Both the position numbers and the translations under genes were made by a program. DNA of 64,000 nt from Sisyra terminalis (taxonomy: Eukaryota; Arthropoda; Insecta; Neuroptera; Sisyridae), in assembly GCA_958496175.1 (NCBI GenBank), contig OY292275.1, forward strand, positions 62,883,701-62,947,700, in the 5' to 3' direction. Below the pieces are notes generated by a model. It made no database searches. It saw only the letters and a list, made by a program, of their open reading frames with translations, and was not told the DNA's origin. Below, piece by piece: positions 24,601-49,959 of this stretch; position 1 is the stretch's first letter, and every line of letters begins with the position of its first letter.

Positions 24601-27600
24601 GTGGCGAGGATGCACCGACCCGATTCTTCGGGGACGAGTTTGTCCACCAAACTCAACTAGAGCAGTCCTCACCAATGCTATCCATACTGTAAGTTGGTGT
24701 CACAAAAAGCTCAAAAAGAAAAGCTATTTTAATGACTAATCGGAGTAGAGGTGGTGACAACTTATATATCGGTACTTTACGATTATTTTACTCCGTTGAT
24801 AAGCCCCAAATCGACTTGAAATATTTCCGAGACATATCTCAAATCGTTGACTACCTGTAGTATTAATAGTCTGGATCATTTCTAGAGTCAAAAACTTTTC
24901 AAAAGTTCAAAAACTTTTCAAGATCTTCCACCATTATGTCGATCTTCTACGTTAAAATCATCATTCTTGAAGCATTGGTATCACGCTAGACCATAAGGAT
25001 TTTTTTTTAAATTAAAAAAAAATTAATTAACACCCCTCGCAAATGGCAAGAATTTAACTTATAAACTAGCATTTTTAATCGGCAATAATTAATGTTATCA
25101 GGTTTTAAAGAGTATTGCAAGCTGACTATAATGTTTTTATTCGACGTCCAATTGTCGCTAACGCCGTTTATAGGAAAAACGGGGGGGTGCAAAGTTGTAT
25201 ACCTTATAATTCAGTTCCCCAGGTCTGGTTGCAATGACAAAGTATACGATTTTAACATTCTACCCTTGTCCCCAAAGAAAATATATACTTTACTGATAGA
25301 ATTGTTGGTCTTGGGTATTATTTGGAGGAAAATTTCTGGATATGTATCTAGAGGCTAGGCGGGGCAGAGCCCCGGAAAGTTCACCAATTAAGAGGTGCCG
25401 CATCGCAAATTTCGATTTTCCATTTAAATAACATGGGAACAATATTCTCGTGAACTTTGGAATTTTATAGCTCACGTTGGTGACAATATTTCGGAATAAC
25501 CAAGATATATTCTTTTAAAAAATTGAACAATCTACAAAACAGGTCTTGTACAAGTTTTTGATATATTTATTCCTTCAAAAGTTATTCGAGGTCAAAGTTG
25601 AACTAAAGAGAAATTTTAATATTCTTACAATTTTTTGACGCAACCATCAATTTTATGAGAAAATTTTATAGAACATTTTTTGTAGAGCACTTTTTTTCCT
25701 ATAAGTTATCTCTAGAAAAGTTTTTGATATTTTTCACAGGTCATAAGTTATTTAATTAAAATAAAAAAATAATTTTATGTTAACAATATAATAATTCAGG
25801 GAATTTTCAGTTTAATGCAAATAACTTAGGACCTGTGAAAAATATCAAAAACTTTTATGGAGATAAGTTAAAGGAAAAAAAGTGCTCTACAAAAAATGTC
25901 CTATAAAATTTTCTCATAAAATTAATGGTTGCGTCAAAAAATTGAAAAAATATTAAAATTTCTCTTTAGTTCAACTTTGACCTCGAATAACTTTTGAAGG
26001 AATAAATATATCAAAAACTTGCCAGAGACCTTTTTTGTAGATCTTTCAATTTTCTACAAGATTATACCTTGGTCATTCCGAAATATTGTCACCAACGTGA
26101 GCTATAAAATTCCAAAGTGCAAGAGAACATTGTCTCCGTGTTATTTAAATGGAATATATTGGAAAATGGAAAATATTTATAAATATTAGACTGATTCAAA
26201 AAAAAAGTGATTTTTTTTTCTTAATTATATCGAAAATATTGTTGGGAATGCCAAAAAAAATCCAGTGAAAGATTAAGCTCGTAATATTAATATTAAGAGG
26301 TGCCGCATCGCAAATTTCGATTTTCCATTTAAATAACATGGATACAATATTCTCGTGAACTTTGGAATTTTATAGCTCACGTTGGTGACAATATTTCGGA
26401 ATAACCAAGATATATTCTTTTAAAAAATTGAACAATCTACAAAAAAGGTCTTGAACTAGTTTTTGATATATTTATTCCTTCTAAAGTTATTCGAGATCAA
26501 AGTCGAACTAAAGAGAAATTTTAATATTTTTTCATTTTTTTGACGCAACCATCAATTTTATGAGAACATTTTATAGGACATTTTTTGTAGAGCAGTTTTT
26601 TTCCTATAACTTATTTTTATAAAAGTTTTTGATATTTTTCACAGGTCCTAAGTTATTTAATTAAAATAAAAAAAAATATGTAAATATAATAACTCAGGAA
26701 TCAGTTTAATGCAAATAACTTAGGACCTGTGAAAAATATCAAAAACTTTTATAAAAATAAGTTAAAGGAAAAAAATGCTCTACAAAAAATGTCCTATAAA
26801 ATGTTCTCATAAAATTGATGGTTGCGTCAAAAAATTGAAAAAGTATTAAAATTTCTCTTTAGTTCAACTTTGACCTCGAATAACTTTTAAAGGAATAAAT
26901 ATATCAAAAACTTGTACGGAACCTTTTTTGTAGATCGTTCTACATTTTCTACAAGAATATACCTTGGTCATTCCGAAATATTGTCACCACATTTTTTTTT
27001 GTCACTCCCAACAATATTTTCCAAATAAATATTAACAAAATAATCCACAAATCAATCAGGATCTCTACATAAAAGAAAATATCGAAAAATTCAATAAAGT
27101 CGGTCATAATTATGACTTAAAATAGTGAAAAATAAAGAGTCTAGATTTAGAATGTTAGTATAAATTCCATTTCATTGTCTCGACCCCCGAATGAACCTTT
27201 TTCTCAAAACTATTACACTACTGCCAATGTACAAAACTACCGCGAAATTAAAATTTGTTCAATTTCACGAAACCTCCTCCATAATCACGTATAACCATTG
27301 TGTATCTATGCACTTATTATTAAAATATCTGGAATTTCAACTATATAATTAAAACCATTTTCTTTTAGTTTGCCAACTTTCTCCCTACTGTCTCCCCTGT
27401 GGGAAGACCTCGAAGGATATCCTAATTGATTCGACGTGAAAATACAATTTTTTTCAAATATTTTTTTATAAATTTCAGTACAACTACTTCCACGAGGCCA
27501 CCAATCGAGCGATTGAATTCTTTCCGCGATGCCTAATTCCAGCCAACGACACCACGTTCATACCCAACCTGGCGGCGCCCAAACGATTTGTAAAGCTGGC

Positions 27601-27685
27601 CACAATTCCGGCCGCCGAATTGGCCAAACGCTACGGAAACAAATCCTTGATTCAAGTTTTACACCCATACCGGGTCACTATTTAA
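21625..27685 (+). CDS. FBXW10: F-box and WD-repeat protein, FBXW10-like
   Basis: Eleven exons, all in phase: 21625-21703, 21757-21964, 22329-22471, 22530-22891, 22953-23120, 23174-23373, 23429-23915, 23970-24287, 24341-24449, 24504-24688, 27479-27685; 821 residues. The N-terminal part has CSCVQGWF and two W..LS-type repeats, the arrangement of FBXW10 (residues 40-160). A basic linker near 240-262 (KKRNRPKSAVSDKSTSKRKK) could be a nuclear signal. An F-box follows at about 267-310 (FPLWINRKILSYFNAKELAV, then W). WD-like repeats follow, e.g. FLLSGMETGMIVCWHLWKF, YLITGGLDTFVRVWNLSDL and FAGSKHGVIYVWNIDKEK. F-box proteins recruit substrates to SCF ubiquitin ligases; vertebrate FBXW10 is testis-enriched. 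Five introns are 53-61 bases; intron 10 is 2.8 kb of foldback elements. F-box/WD is firm; the FBXW10 orthology is likely. Confidence 0.85.
21969..22280 (+). repeat. Tandem duplication in FBXW10-like intron 2
   Basis: Two copies offset by 168 bases (about 21972-22090 and 22140-22277) share TTTATTTTCCCGCTTTATGT, TTCCGATTTCAACCACGTGG and TTTCCACCAGGGGATTG. The second copy carries an extra segment of about 30 bases. Non-coding. Confidence 0.8.
25385..26186. mobile_element. Foldback element, family C (left end truncated)
   Basis: Two inverted arms of about 370-400 bases meet near 25770. AAGAGGTGCCGCATCG..CACGTTGGTGACAATATTTCGG..CACAGGTC on the left is mirrored by GACCTGTGAAAAATATC..CCGAAATATTGTCACCAACG on the right. 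It lies in intron 10 of the FBXW10-like gene and is joined directly to the next copy. Confidence 0.8.
26186..27025. mobile_element. Foldback element, family C
   Basis: Starts TAGACTGATTCAAAAAAAAA and runs through the same landmarks as its neighbour, with the centre near 26690 and a truncated right arm ending at CACTCCCAACAATATTTTCC. The arms are about 400 bases with high identity, so an intron transcript could form a long hairpin. Confidence 0.8.
27030..27320. repeat. Diverged repeat shared with 60206-60474
   Basis: Shared landmarks in the same order: ATTCAATAAAGTCGGTC, ATTATGACTTAAAA, CCGAATGAACCTTTTTCTC, AAAACTATTACACT and AATTTGTTCAATTTCACGAAACC. The copy at 60167 also holds the terminal motif CCCCGCGACTTCGTCTGCGT, so both are probably tails of one retroelement-type repeat. 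Confidence 0.55.
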
Positions 27686-27687
27686 AT

Positions 27688-27740
27688 TTTATTACACCAA
27701 ATACCAAAAAATAAAAATAAAAAAATAAAATGTACACATT
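27688..27740. terminator. Overlapping polyadenylation signals of two convergent genes
   Basis: A plus-strand AATAAA at about 27710-27715 serves the FBXW10-like gene (stop at 27685). A minus-strand AATAAA at 27688-27693 (TTTATT on plus) serves the gene ending at 27742. Cleavage 10-30 bases beyond each signal would make the two transcripts overlap by tens of bases. Confidence 0.5.
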
Positions 27741-27741
27741 T

Positions 27742-29425
27742 TCAATTAAAGCTCAGTGAATTATTTGAATTTTGATTGACCAGATGCTTGTAACTGTTCG
27801 AATGACTTCCGGGTCGCTTTCGTAAACGTGGGCGCTGTTGAAATCGACCGTTGGCCACGAGGACACTGTCGTCTTGAATGGATTGATGCGATATATTTTC
27901 GATGGGCGATTTTTTTTCGATTTCCACTTGGGGCGTGCTGACGATCAGGTCGTCCAAGACTTTTCGCAGTCCCTGCGAGTCCGATTGGGACGTCAACAAG
28001 CTGAGCATCATTAGCGCGGCGTTTTTGTCGTGCGACATCATATTGCCGTCGCGATTCGGCGGCAATAGTCGGGGAAACGATTGGGGAATATCGTCGGGAA
28101 CTAGGATATTTTTAAATGTCATTCCGATGTAAATCTTTTGGTAAATCACTCACCAAATGTTTGGTCGTAGTCTTCGTCCTCGGTGATGTCCACCTGGTGC
28201 GAATCGAGCACGTCGGTGTCGATTTGAATGAAAGTTTCGTCCATGTCCAGGCGATCTGAATTAAAATCACGTGATCGCGTTTCTGATGGAGTTAATAATT
28301 GATTCATCAGCATTTGAGGATTAAAGGGTGGATTTGTTTTTACGGTTTGCATAGATGTGGCCGAGTAAAATCTTAAATCGTCTGCTGAATGTGAAACGTT
28401 ACCTATATATTGTTTTTACTGAATATATCGTATCGATTTTTCTGCACAAACTAAATTAACTAAATTCCATCAGCCAAAATCCACAATTGAAGATTTTGGT
28501 TGTTGGGAATTGATAGATTAAGAATTTTCTCCGAAATTTTCTGATATTTGGGGAGGAATGACTAATACATACTTTGTAGATCAACTTGTTTCGGAATCAT
28601 TTTCCGAAACTTATCATTTATTTTCTCCATATTCTTGTGGCTGTCATGATCGGGTGGTGATTGTGGCATTTGTAAATACAAATCCGAAGAATCCGGATAA
28701 TTGGGCGACTCGTCTTTGTTGACCTCATAGTTATACATTTCCTTGATTTGATCATTTTTTTCACTATAAAATATCGTGTTAATCTTGGCATTACTTTCGG
28801 GATCTTCGCAAAGTTTAATGGCAGTATCGCCATTTTCGGGATGTCCACTTAAATAACTGATAACCGACAGAGTTTCGGTGGTGTCTTGACAATTTTCGCA
28901 ATGCTCGATTGGTGTCGTTTGACACGCTTTGTCTTCGTGTTGTACGGGCGAAGATTTTGGAGCACTTTCCGGAAAGGGCACGTAGACGGGGATGTAAACC
29001 GGATATGGGATGGAAGTCGTGGCGGAAGTTAGTTGGGGTGGAAGAAAATTCGGAGCACATCCATAGTTGCCCGCAAACGCGTTATTATTAAATCCAGCGA
29101 AGCAATTATGTCCTGCTCCTGTACAAGTAATTCCGCCGGTTTGGCATGCATAATGTGCGTTGGTCGCGGCTGGGGATCGGCCATCGGGCATGCAAAAATC
29201 ACAGTGGGGTGGATGATGATGAAACAACGGCGGCAAGTGCAAGAAGTTCGGTTTGATACTGTCGAAGAACTGGTACCAAGGATGGGGCAACGGTGGCGCA
29301 GTCGAATATCCGCTGAACGGACAGCAGGAGTCCGTGTTTGTCGCCGTCGAATGTGTCCGTTCCGTGACGTTAACTTTCTCCGACAAATTCTCGGAAAATT
29401 TCGATGTTTTTAACAGCTCGGCCAT
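27742..29425 (-). CDS. Unidentified 480-residue protein, Pro/His/Cys-rich
   Basis: Three exons on the minus strand: 29425-28573, 28384-28154 and 28100-27742, in phase; the second intron is only 53 bases. The start MAELLKTSKFSENLSEKV is the first ATG of the frame. Residues 45-150 are rich in Pro, His and Cys (LPPLFHHHPPHCDFCMPDG; IPYPVYIPVYVPFPE). Three short motifs, TATNTD, YACQTG and KACQTT, resemble dynein light chain LC8 binding sites (inference). The middle is acidic (DITEDEDYDQTF). The C-terminal exon has a possible helix (NAALMMLSLLTSQSDSQGL) and a basic stretch RPRLRKRPGSHS. No catalytic or known domain is visible, and most of it looks disordered. I do not recognise the family. Well supported as a gene by splicing and codon pattern. 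Confidence 0.75.
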
Positions 29426-30230
29426 ACTTGCAAAATTTTTCGTATACGTCGTGAAATTTTTACCATTTCCATCACAAGAATCAACGTCAAAAAATACAAA
29501 CGGATGGATGTTATTAAAAATAAACGAAAGTCTCGGTATCCTCGGGTATATGTTACAAGTTTAGTGGACTATCAAATATGCTAACGTTATTTTTTTTTTA
29601 GATTTATATAAACTTATGTTTCCATAGTTAAATTCGGTGAAAATTGTCAAACTTAAGGGACCAGAAGTAATTTTCAAGGAAATATTTGAGGAATCTTATT
29701 TGCTGTACGTTGTGGTCCAATAATCATCTTCAAAAGTAACTATTCCACGTATATTTCTGGGAAAATATTTAAGTTTTACTGATTTACAGGTATAAAGGAT
29801 GGGCTCCGTCGTTTTTATCGTCTCACCTGTATAAATAATCATAAGCTACCCCTGTTTTCCTACACGAATAGATAAGATTAAATAGTTTACTTATATATTC
29901 AATTCATGTCCATAAAAATAATTTTTCTTGGACAATTTATGGGTTTTTATTGAAGAAGTTTATGGTTTTATATCTTCATTTAGAATGATTAAAAATTTGT
30001 AGAACGATAACTTTTATTTAGGGGTTCTTAACTAAGACGAAGTGCACCCTTAAGGGTGCAAGAAATCATTTACAAATGCAATAAATGAAAAGCTATATGA
30101 GCTTTATTACATAATTAGAGGACAATTTCGATAGTTACTTTTGTATTATCGTAATATTTATATTTCTTTTTTTCCCCGAAAAAAAATATTTCACTAGGAA
30201 CCATGGGAATGTTTTAAACAAATCTAAATA
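29426..30230. other. Upstream flank of the unidentified gene, no gene seen
   Basis: Should contain the minus-strand promoter just above 29425. No TATA box or clear UTR exon was identified. The rest is AT-rich and without recognised repeats. Confidence 0.4.
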
Positions 30231-30234
30231 CAAG

Positions 30235-30740
30235 TCGTTTATTTTGAAAGTGGCGTAAGTCCATGGTGATTCTTCTTCTTGTAACTAGAACAAAGTATGT
30301 TAATTATTTGACTACTAAGTTTTAACAAAAACGCCAATTATTTCCTCCTCCTCCTTAGTATCTTATGTTCCTATGGTTAAAAAATGATATCACTATTAAG
30401 GATTGTTCTTGAAATGGACTTAACTCTCTTTCAAAATAAACGAGTCATATATTAGACTGGGCCAAAAAAATCGACTATTTTTTTTTGAATGTTCTTCGAT
30501 TGAGGGCCGTAGTGAGTAGGGTGACACTTAATTTTTTTTTTCTGTCTATAATTTAATTTTTTCTTACTTAAATGCTATGAAAAATCCTCAATTACCTTCA
30601 AATCATTTAGATATTTAAGAAAATTTACCTAAAGAAAGATAGGTAGTCATAGCCAACTAGTATATAGGCAACCCGTATACCGTCAAGTAACTCGGGTTGC
30701 ATACCCGTTTACAATTAAATTGCAGTATTTATTTTCAAAG
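30235..30740. mobile_element. Element A plus module I
   Basis: Element A from CGTTTATTTTGAAAGTGGCG (30236) to CAAAATAAACGAGTC (about 30447) passes straight into module I (ATATTAGACTGGGCC ... AATTAAATTGCAGTATTTATTTTC). The A/I junction is the same as at 3063 and, with small changes, at 16373. Confidence 0.75.
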
Positions 30741-31071
30741 TGCATATAAAAGATTTTTATGTGTTTCGGTTAATAATTCATAAGTTTGATTTGATGAATT
30801 TCATCTATCGAGTGCAATCTTTTATTTTTCAACGTAGATCATTTATATGAACAAACGAAAATCTATGGAAATACATCAATTTCAACGGGAAAAACACCCT
30901 ATTAATAAATTAAGGGCTAACTTTAGGTTTTATATTTCTTCAAATTTATTTCTTCTTTAATTAAAAATGTTAAGAATGACCCGAAAATATTTTGGAAAAG
31001 GTACTTTAAATTTTGCTCCGATAAGATATACAACATTGGGAATTTTTGTAAATAAAAATGTGTATGTTTAC

Positions 31072-32360
31072 TAAATTTTTTTTTTTTTTGAAAAGTATAT
31101 CGAAAATATTGTTCAAGGTGACCAAAAAAAAAAAATTGGAAAGTTTGAGCCTTTAATATTAATATTAAGAGGTCTATCATCTTTAATTTCGATTTTTTAT
31201 TTGTGCTTTCATTTTTGCGTCAATGCTGTCAAACTATCAAGGTAAAAAAAATTTATTTGCACATATATTTATAGAAAATTAAATTCCCTACAAAAAAGGT
31301 CTCTTTGAAAATTTTTGCCAGGCACGCCGTTTCCGAATAATCAAGCTTCAGACATTGATATAATTTTTAGATTTATCACTCTTTATTTTGGAATTTTGTA
31401 ACTAACGAACAAATTAATATATAGAAATTAACCATATAGATTCTTGAAGGGAATTTAATGCTCTACAAAAAAGGTCTCTTAACGTTTTTACATAAAATCA
31501 CTTTTTCAAAAGTTATTCACAATTAAAGTTGAAGGAAAAATTAAATTATTGTTTTTTTCGTTGTTGAACAAAGTTTTAATATTTCGGAATGACCAAGGTA
31601 CATTCTTGTAGAAAATTGAACGATCTACAAAAAAAGGTTTCGGACAAGTTTTTGATATATTTATTCGTTCAAAAGTTATTCGAGGTCAAAGTTGAACTAA
31701 AGAAAAATTTTAATATTTTTTCAATTTTTTGACGCAATCATCAACTGTATGAGAAAATTTTATAGGACCTTTTTTGTAGAGCACTTTTTTTCCTATAACT
31801 TATCTTTATAAAAGTTTTTAATATTTTTCACAGGTCCTAAGTTATTTAATTAAAATAAAAATAAAAAAATTGATGTTAAAAATATAATGATTCAGGGAAT
31901 TTTCAGTTTAATGCAAATAACTTAGGACCTGTGAAAAATATCAAAAACTTTTATAGAGATAAGTTATAGGAAAAAAAGTACTCTACAAAAAATGTCCTAC
32001 AAAATTTTCTCATAAAATTGATAGTTGCGTCAAAAAATTGAAAAAAAAATTAAAATTTCTCTTTAGTTCAACTTTGGCCTCGAATAACTTTTGAAGGAAT
32101 AAATATATGAAAAACTTGTACGGAGACCTTTTCTGTAGATCGTTCAATTTTCTACAACAATATACCTTGGACATTCCGAAATATTGTCACCAACGTGAGC
32201 TATAAAATTCCAAAGTGCCAGAGAATATTGTTCCCATGTTATTTCAATGGAACATCGAAATATTAATATTAAGAGCTAAACTTTCACAGGATTTTTTTTT
32301 GTCATTCCCAACAATATTTTCGATATAATTAAGAAAAAAAATCATCATTTTTTTTGAATG
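31072..32360. mobile_element. Foldback element, family C, longest copy
   Basis: About 1.29 kb. The left arm carries an extra divergent segment (31200-31560) before the standard landmarks; the centre is near 31870, and the right arm is complete to TTTTTTTTGAATGATA. The inner arms, about 300 bases each (31570-31860 and 31890-32190), are near-perfect inverted copies. Intergenic, between the unidentified gene and FoxK. Confidence 0.75.
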
Positions 32361-33190
32361 ATATATTTTCCATTTTCCAATATATTCGATTTTTTTTTCC
32401 ATAAATGTCTTCTTATAACATTCAAGAATACCGTGTTAAAGGGATTGGAAATAGCTGACTAATGTATTTTCACTGATAAAAATTGCATAAATTGATAATA
32501 ACATAAAAAAGATTTTTCTCGAAATCAACTTTTTAAAACTGGGAGACAAGATTTCTCAGAAACTATCCGACCGATTGACTTGAAACTGGAGAGTGTTATA
32601 GTTCAACACGTCTTATTGGTCCTCTGAAATTGGCCAAACTTCCTCCCCCTCAAAGTGGGCGAGAGGGAAAGGTCCTCCAAAAGGTCGTTTTTTTTTAACT
32701 TTTTTTTGTTCAAAGTCGCGCCATTTTGTGAATTTTCAACTTTTTTTCGGATTTTCGAGGTTCAGTACCAAGAAGACGCATTACCAAAACCAATACATTC
32801 TTTGGAAAATCATGATCCGACTTCCGGTTTTCGAGAAAACTTGTCTTCCCTTGTTTGCCTCCTCATTGTTGAGGACGCTTTTTCAAAGCGCTGTAAAAGG
32901 GTGAGGCGGGGGGGAGGGACATATCGGGGCAAATAAAAAAAAATGGTAGTTCAAAACTTCAACTTTTACATGCCAAAGACCGTTAATATCTTCAAAAAAA
33001 AAAAAATGGCAGCAGTTTTAAAAAAGTCATTTTTTTTTTACGTTCTGACGGTGATCCAACGGGTATATCAACAATACTGCGTGAGATGAAATATGTTTGA
33101 AATTTTTATGATTCATTTACGATAATAATTTATTACATTTATTGAACGAAAAGAAATATTTATTAATGGATTTGATTTTTTTTTGAAAAA
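32361..33190. other. Intergenic, repeat-like, no gene seen
   Basis: Contains GAAACTATCCGACCGATTGACTTG and ATCCGACTTCCGGTTTTCGAG, phrases with the look of a decayed repeat, but there is no second copy in the window. Short open frames here show no coding character. Confidence 0.35.
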
Positions 33191-46857
<13,667 letters not shown>

Positions 46858-47000
46858 TTGTTTTTAATAGAAAATATGGGGCAACAATAGTAAAGGTAAA
46901 GAAATTCGCGTATGCCATCAAATGATCCCAGTTCCATCAAAATTACGACAAAGTATATCTAAAACAAGAAAAATATATATAAATATATATAAAATAAAAA
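46858..47000 (+). terminator. FoxK: FoxK 3' UTR and polyadenylation signal
   Basis: AATAAA at about 46993-46998, within ATATATATAAAATAAAAAAG, is the first good signal after the stop at 46857. AT-rich sequence with long A/T runs continues to about 47700, so longer 3' UTRs are possible. Confidence 0.5.
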
Positions 47001-48640
47001 AGTATAGTATTTAAGACAACCATATTATATACATATATGCAAGGTTTTGTGTACAAAAGAAAAAAAACGTCGAGGATTCTCTTCAATTCGTTACCCCCGA
47101 TATTTTGTGCATGGATTTTAATTTTATCTTTCGAATATTGTACATATTTAGTAACGTTAGAGTATGAGTTTTATGTTGATTTTAAAAAAAAAATGTTTTT
47201 TTTTTCATTTTAATGAAACAGTACACGTTACCTTCGTATGTGTATCATATAAATATACATTTAACATGTAACTATTGAGTTTATTTATGTAAAACGGTCT
47301 TTTTTTTTCATTTTTTTTCTCTGTTAATATTTTAAAAAAATTATATTTTCAATCGTAAAAACGCTAAGGTAATTGTTTCGCTGATAAATTTGTTATATAT
47401 TTTTGTTTGTTCAACGCAAAATGTTAGTTTGTTAAGAAAAGAATGGAATTGTTTTAACGTTTTGCAATTGTGTGTGGATTATAGAAGGAATAATTTGATT
47501 TTTGGTGATTTTTTTAGACTTGGTTTTTCTTTTGAAATGTGGACATTGAGACGTAGAATGTTGAAATGGATGAGAAGAGGAAGATGTGAATTTTGAAGAT
47601 TTCAAGAAATTCCCAAAGAAATGTAGAGAAATTTATTGCGGGAATTGGCCAGGTAAAACTAAATGATGTCAAATCAAAAATCTTACCTCTAATTGTTGTT
47701 ATCAAGTATATGGTACAAGAGATTTATTAGAGAGGCTTCAGTGGAAACAATTATTTTTGGAGATCATTAGAAGTACTGGAAATATTTCCTGAAATGATTC
47801 CAATTACGTAAGACACTTGTAAGGGGTCGTACATCTCTTCTCCGATTTGCACTAACCAAAAGTATATCATATTTTTTTTGGGGGGAATCAAAAAATGGCA
47901 AATTTTGCCTTAAGTAATTGATTAATGACCCTTTATCTATCAGATGAATTCCAATTGACAACTGACGCTTATTGTATTAAAGTTAATCATATCCTTTGTG
48001 GAAATGTTCTCTGAAAAAGTCTTCAGAACTCAGAATAGAATTTGTTCTGAATTCTGAGGCCTTTTTCATCAGGAATTGTTTACAATTAGAAAAAAAAAGC
48101 TATGAAGGAACTCTTAATATGAAGGGGGGGGCTATGCCCCCCGGGTGGTACATGAAAACGAGGCTGCATATTTCCATAAGATTATGCTTTGAGAAATTAA
48201 TTTCATAGACTAATAAACAAAAATAGGCGGTGAATTTCTGGTTGACCCAGGGCGGCGAAAACACACGCTACGCCACTGGCTTCACGAAAAAAGTATAGCT
48301 ATTAGCTGCAGAGATTTTGGTGTATAGCCCTTTCTAGCGAATCAATGCCTATAGCTCAGAAATTGCAACCGAATTAATTTGTTGCTAATATTTATGCACA
48401 TTTGCAAAACGTTAATGTATGTAACCATGATGTTTATGTCCCAGATTTTAAATGAAAGGAATAGGGGAATCAAGTGTGATAATATTACAATGCCATTTGG
48501 TGGCAAAAATGTGAATGTTTAAACGCCAACGGGAACTATTCAAACTATTTGGGGTGAAAAAGGGACAAACGTTGTTTCTCCCCCCCCCCTAATGGATTTC
48601 ATTTGTAAACACAAAAGAGCGCAAATAATAAGAAGATGGA
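47001..48640. other. Intergenic, no gene seen
   Basis: AT-rich, with a G-run hairpin GGGGGGGCTATGCCCCCC near 48124-48141; similar GGGGCTATGCCC or GGGGCAGAGCCCC motifs occur near 4449 and 25359. Open frames here are short and without coding character. Confidence 0.35.
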
Positions 48641-48643
48641 ATG

Positions 48644-49322
48644 GATGATGGGAAATGTATCAACATGTGGCACCTGGTACATTTGGTTACTTTACATAAC
48701 AATGCATAGTTTCGGTTCCAGATACACCTAAAGTGATCTTGGATCTTTGAAAACACCATATGACGTCACAATCACGGCTACTTCGATGATTATGATAATG
48801 TGGTATCTTTGAATAAAAATTAATCGTAATAACTCCCCTCTTTCACCTCTATCAATTCCTATACTACAACTAACTTTAAATCTCCCTCCCCCTCTTCCCC
48901 GCTGATCAAATTTTATTAACAGTTTAGGATCCTTTCCTGTTTCCTCTCATCCTTAGAATAACCAAGGGGCAGTTGATAAAATAAGCTTTTTTTGAACCCC
49001 CCTCACCCCATTGTCACGCTGTGGCACACTTTCTGTGACTCCCCTGGAAATATTTCTTCACAAAACTAAGACTCCCGCCCCCCGAACTGAAATTTCAATT
49101 CAAAGTGCACAAATTTCTATATATTTAATATTTTAATATTATTTATTTTTTTATTAATATTAATTAAATTAAAAAAAAATAATATTAATATTATTAAATA
49201 TATTTAATATTTACTTAATAAACGAAAGAAATATTAATTTAAATTTTTTTGACGAACTGCGAATGTCACGTTACCTAAGATCCCCCCCTTTGTATGCGAA
49301 TGTATTTTATGAACAGCCCCCT
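48644..49322. mobile_element. MITE remnants, including a GGGGC(T/C)GTTCATAAAATAC element
   Basis: A solo end ATGATGGGAAATGTATCAAC lies at 48644. From about 48975 (AAAATAAGCTTTTTTTGAAC, CATTGTCACGCTGTGGCAC) to 49322 (TTTTATGAACAGCCCC) runs a diverged element whose other end type, GGGCCGTTCATAAAATACG, is seen intact at 52857. An AT palindrome built of TAATATT repeats fills 49110-49220. Confidence 0.5.
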
Positions 49323-49382
49323 AACGGATTTTATTTTACGGAACTAAGATTATAATATATAAGAAGAATTATTTTGCAGTAC

Positions 49383-49953
49383 ATTATGGGGAATGTTTGA
49401 AGATGTAGCACCGCCATAAAGATGTCCGTAATGTTGATAAATTACATACTGGTGGTCCCATTAGAAAAAAAAAATGACGTCATATGAAGTATTTTAACAC
49501 GATATATATATATATATATATAGTTTTTGAATAATTGCTACTTAACGTCGCTATATGCGCCGTTTATTTTGAAAGGGAGTTAAGTCCATGTCAAGAACAA
49601 TCTCTATAGTTTTACCATTGGAACATAAGATACTAAGGAAGAGGGAATAATTGGCGTTTTTATTAACAATGTAATTTCTGAAAACTTAGCAATTAAATAA
49701 TTAACATACTTTGTTCTAGTTACAAGAAGAAGAATCACATTCTTAAAATGGACTTACACCACTTTCAAAATAAACGAGTCATATATGTATTAAGGTCTTC
49801 AACGACTCTAGGGGTTCATAAAAATCCGTACTCAAGAAATATCGAAAAGCTTTGCTTTTATATAAGATAACCAATGGTAACTAAGCAAATTTACGTTAGT
49901 ACTCTAGACACACTTGTGGCGGCGCCACATCTCGATACATTTCCCATCATGCA
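49383..49953. mobile_element. GGCGCC-ended MITE with an element A nested in it
   Basis: The left end CATTATGGGGAATGTTTGAA..GATGTAGCACCGCC and right end GGCGGCGCCACATCTCGATA..CATTTCCCATCAT match the inverted ends of the 145-base MITE at 19470-19614. A complete element A (49561-49782) sits inside, so A is younger. A TA microsatellite lies at 49503-49522. Confidence 0.6.
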
Positions 49954-49959
49954 TTGCAA

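Noticed and set aside
27529..27714. Plus frame MPNSSQRHHVHTQ
   Set aside because: Out-of-frame shadow of the last FBXW10-like exon (27479-27685), which joins in phase with exon 10.
27742..29425. STIL/Ana2-type centriole protein
   Set aside because: LC8-like motifs suggested it, but no STAN motif or central coiled coil could be found.
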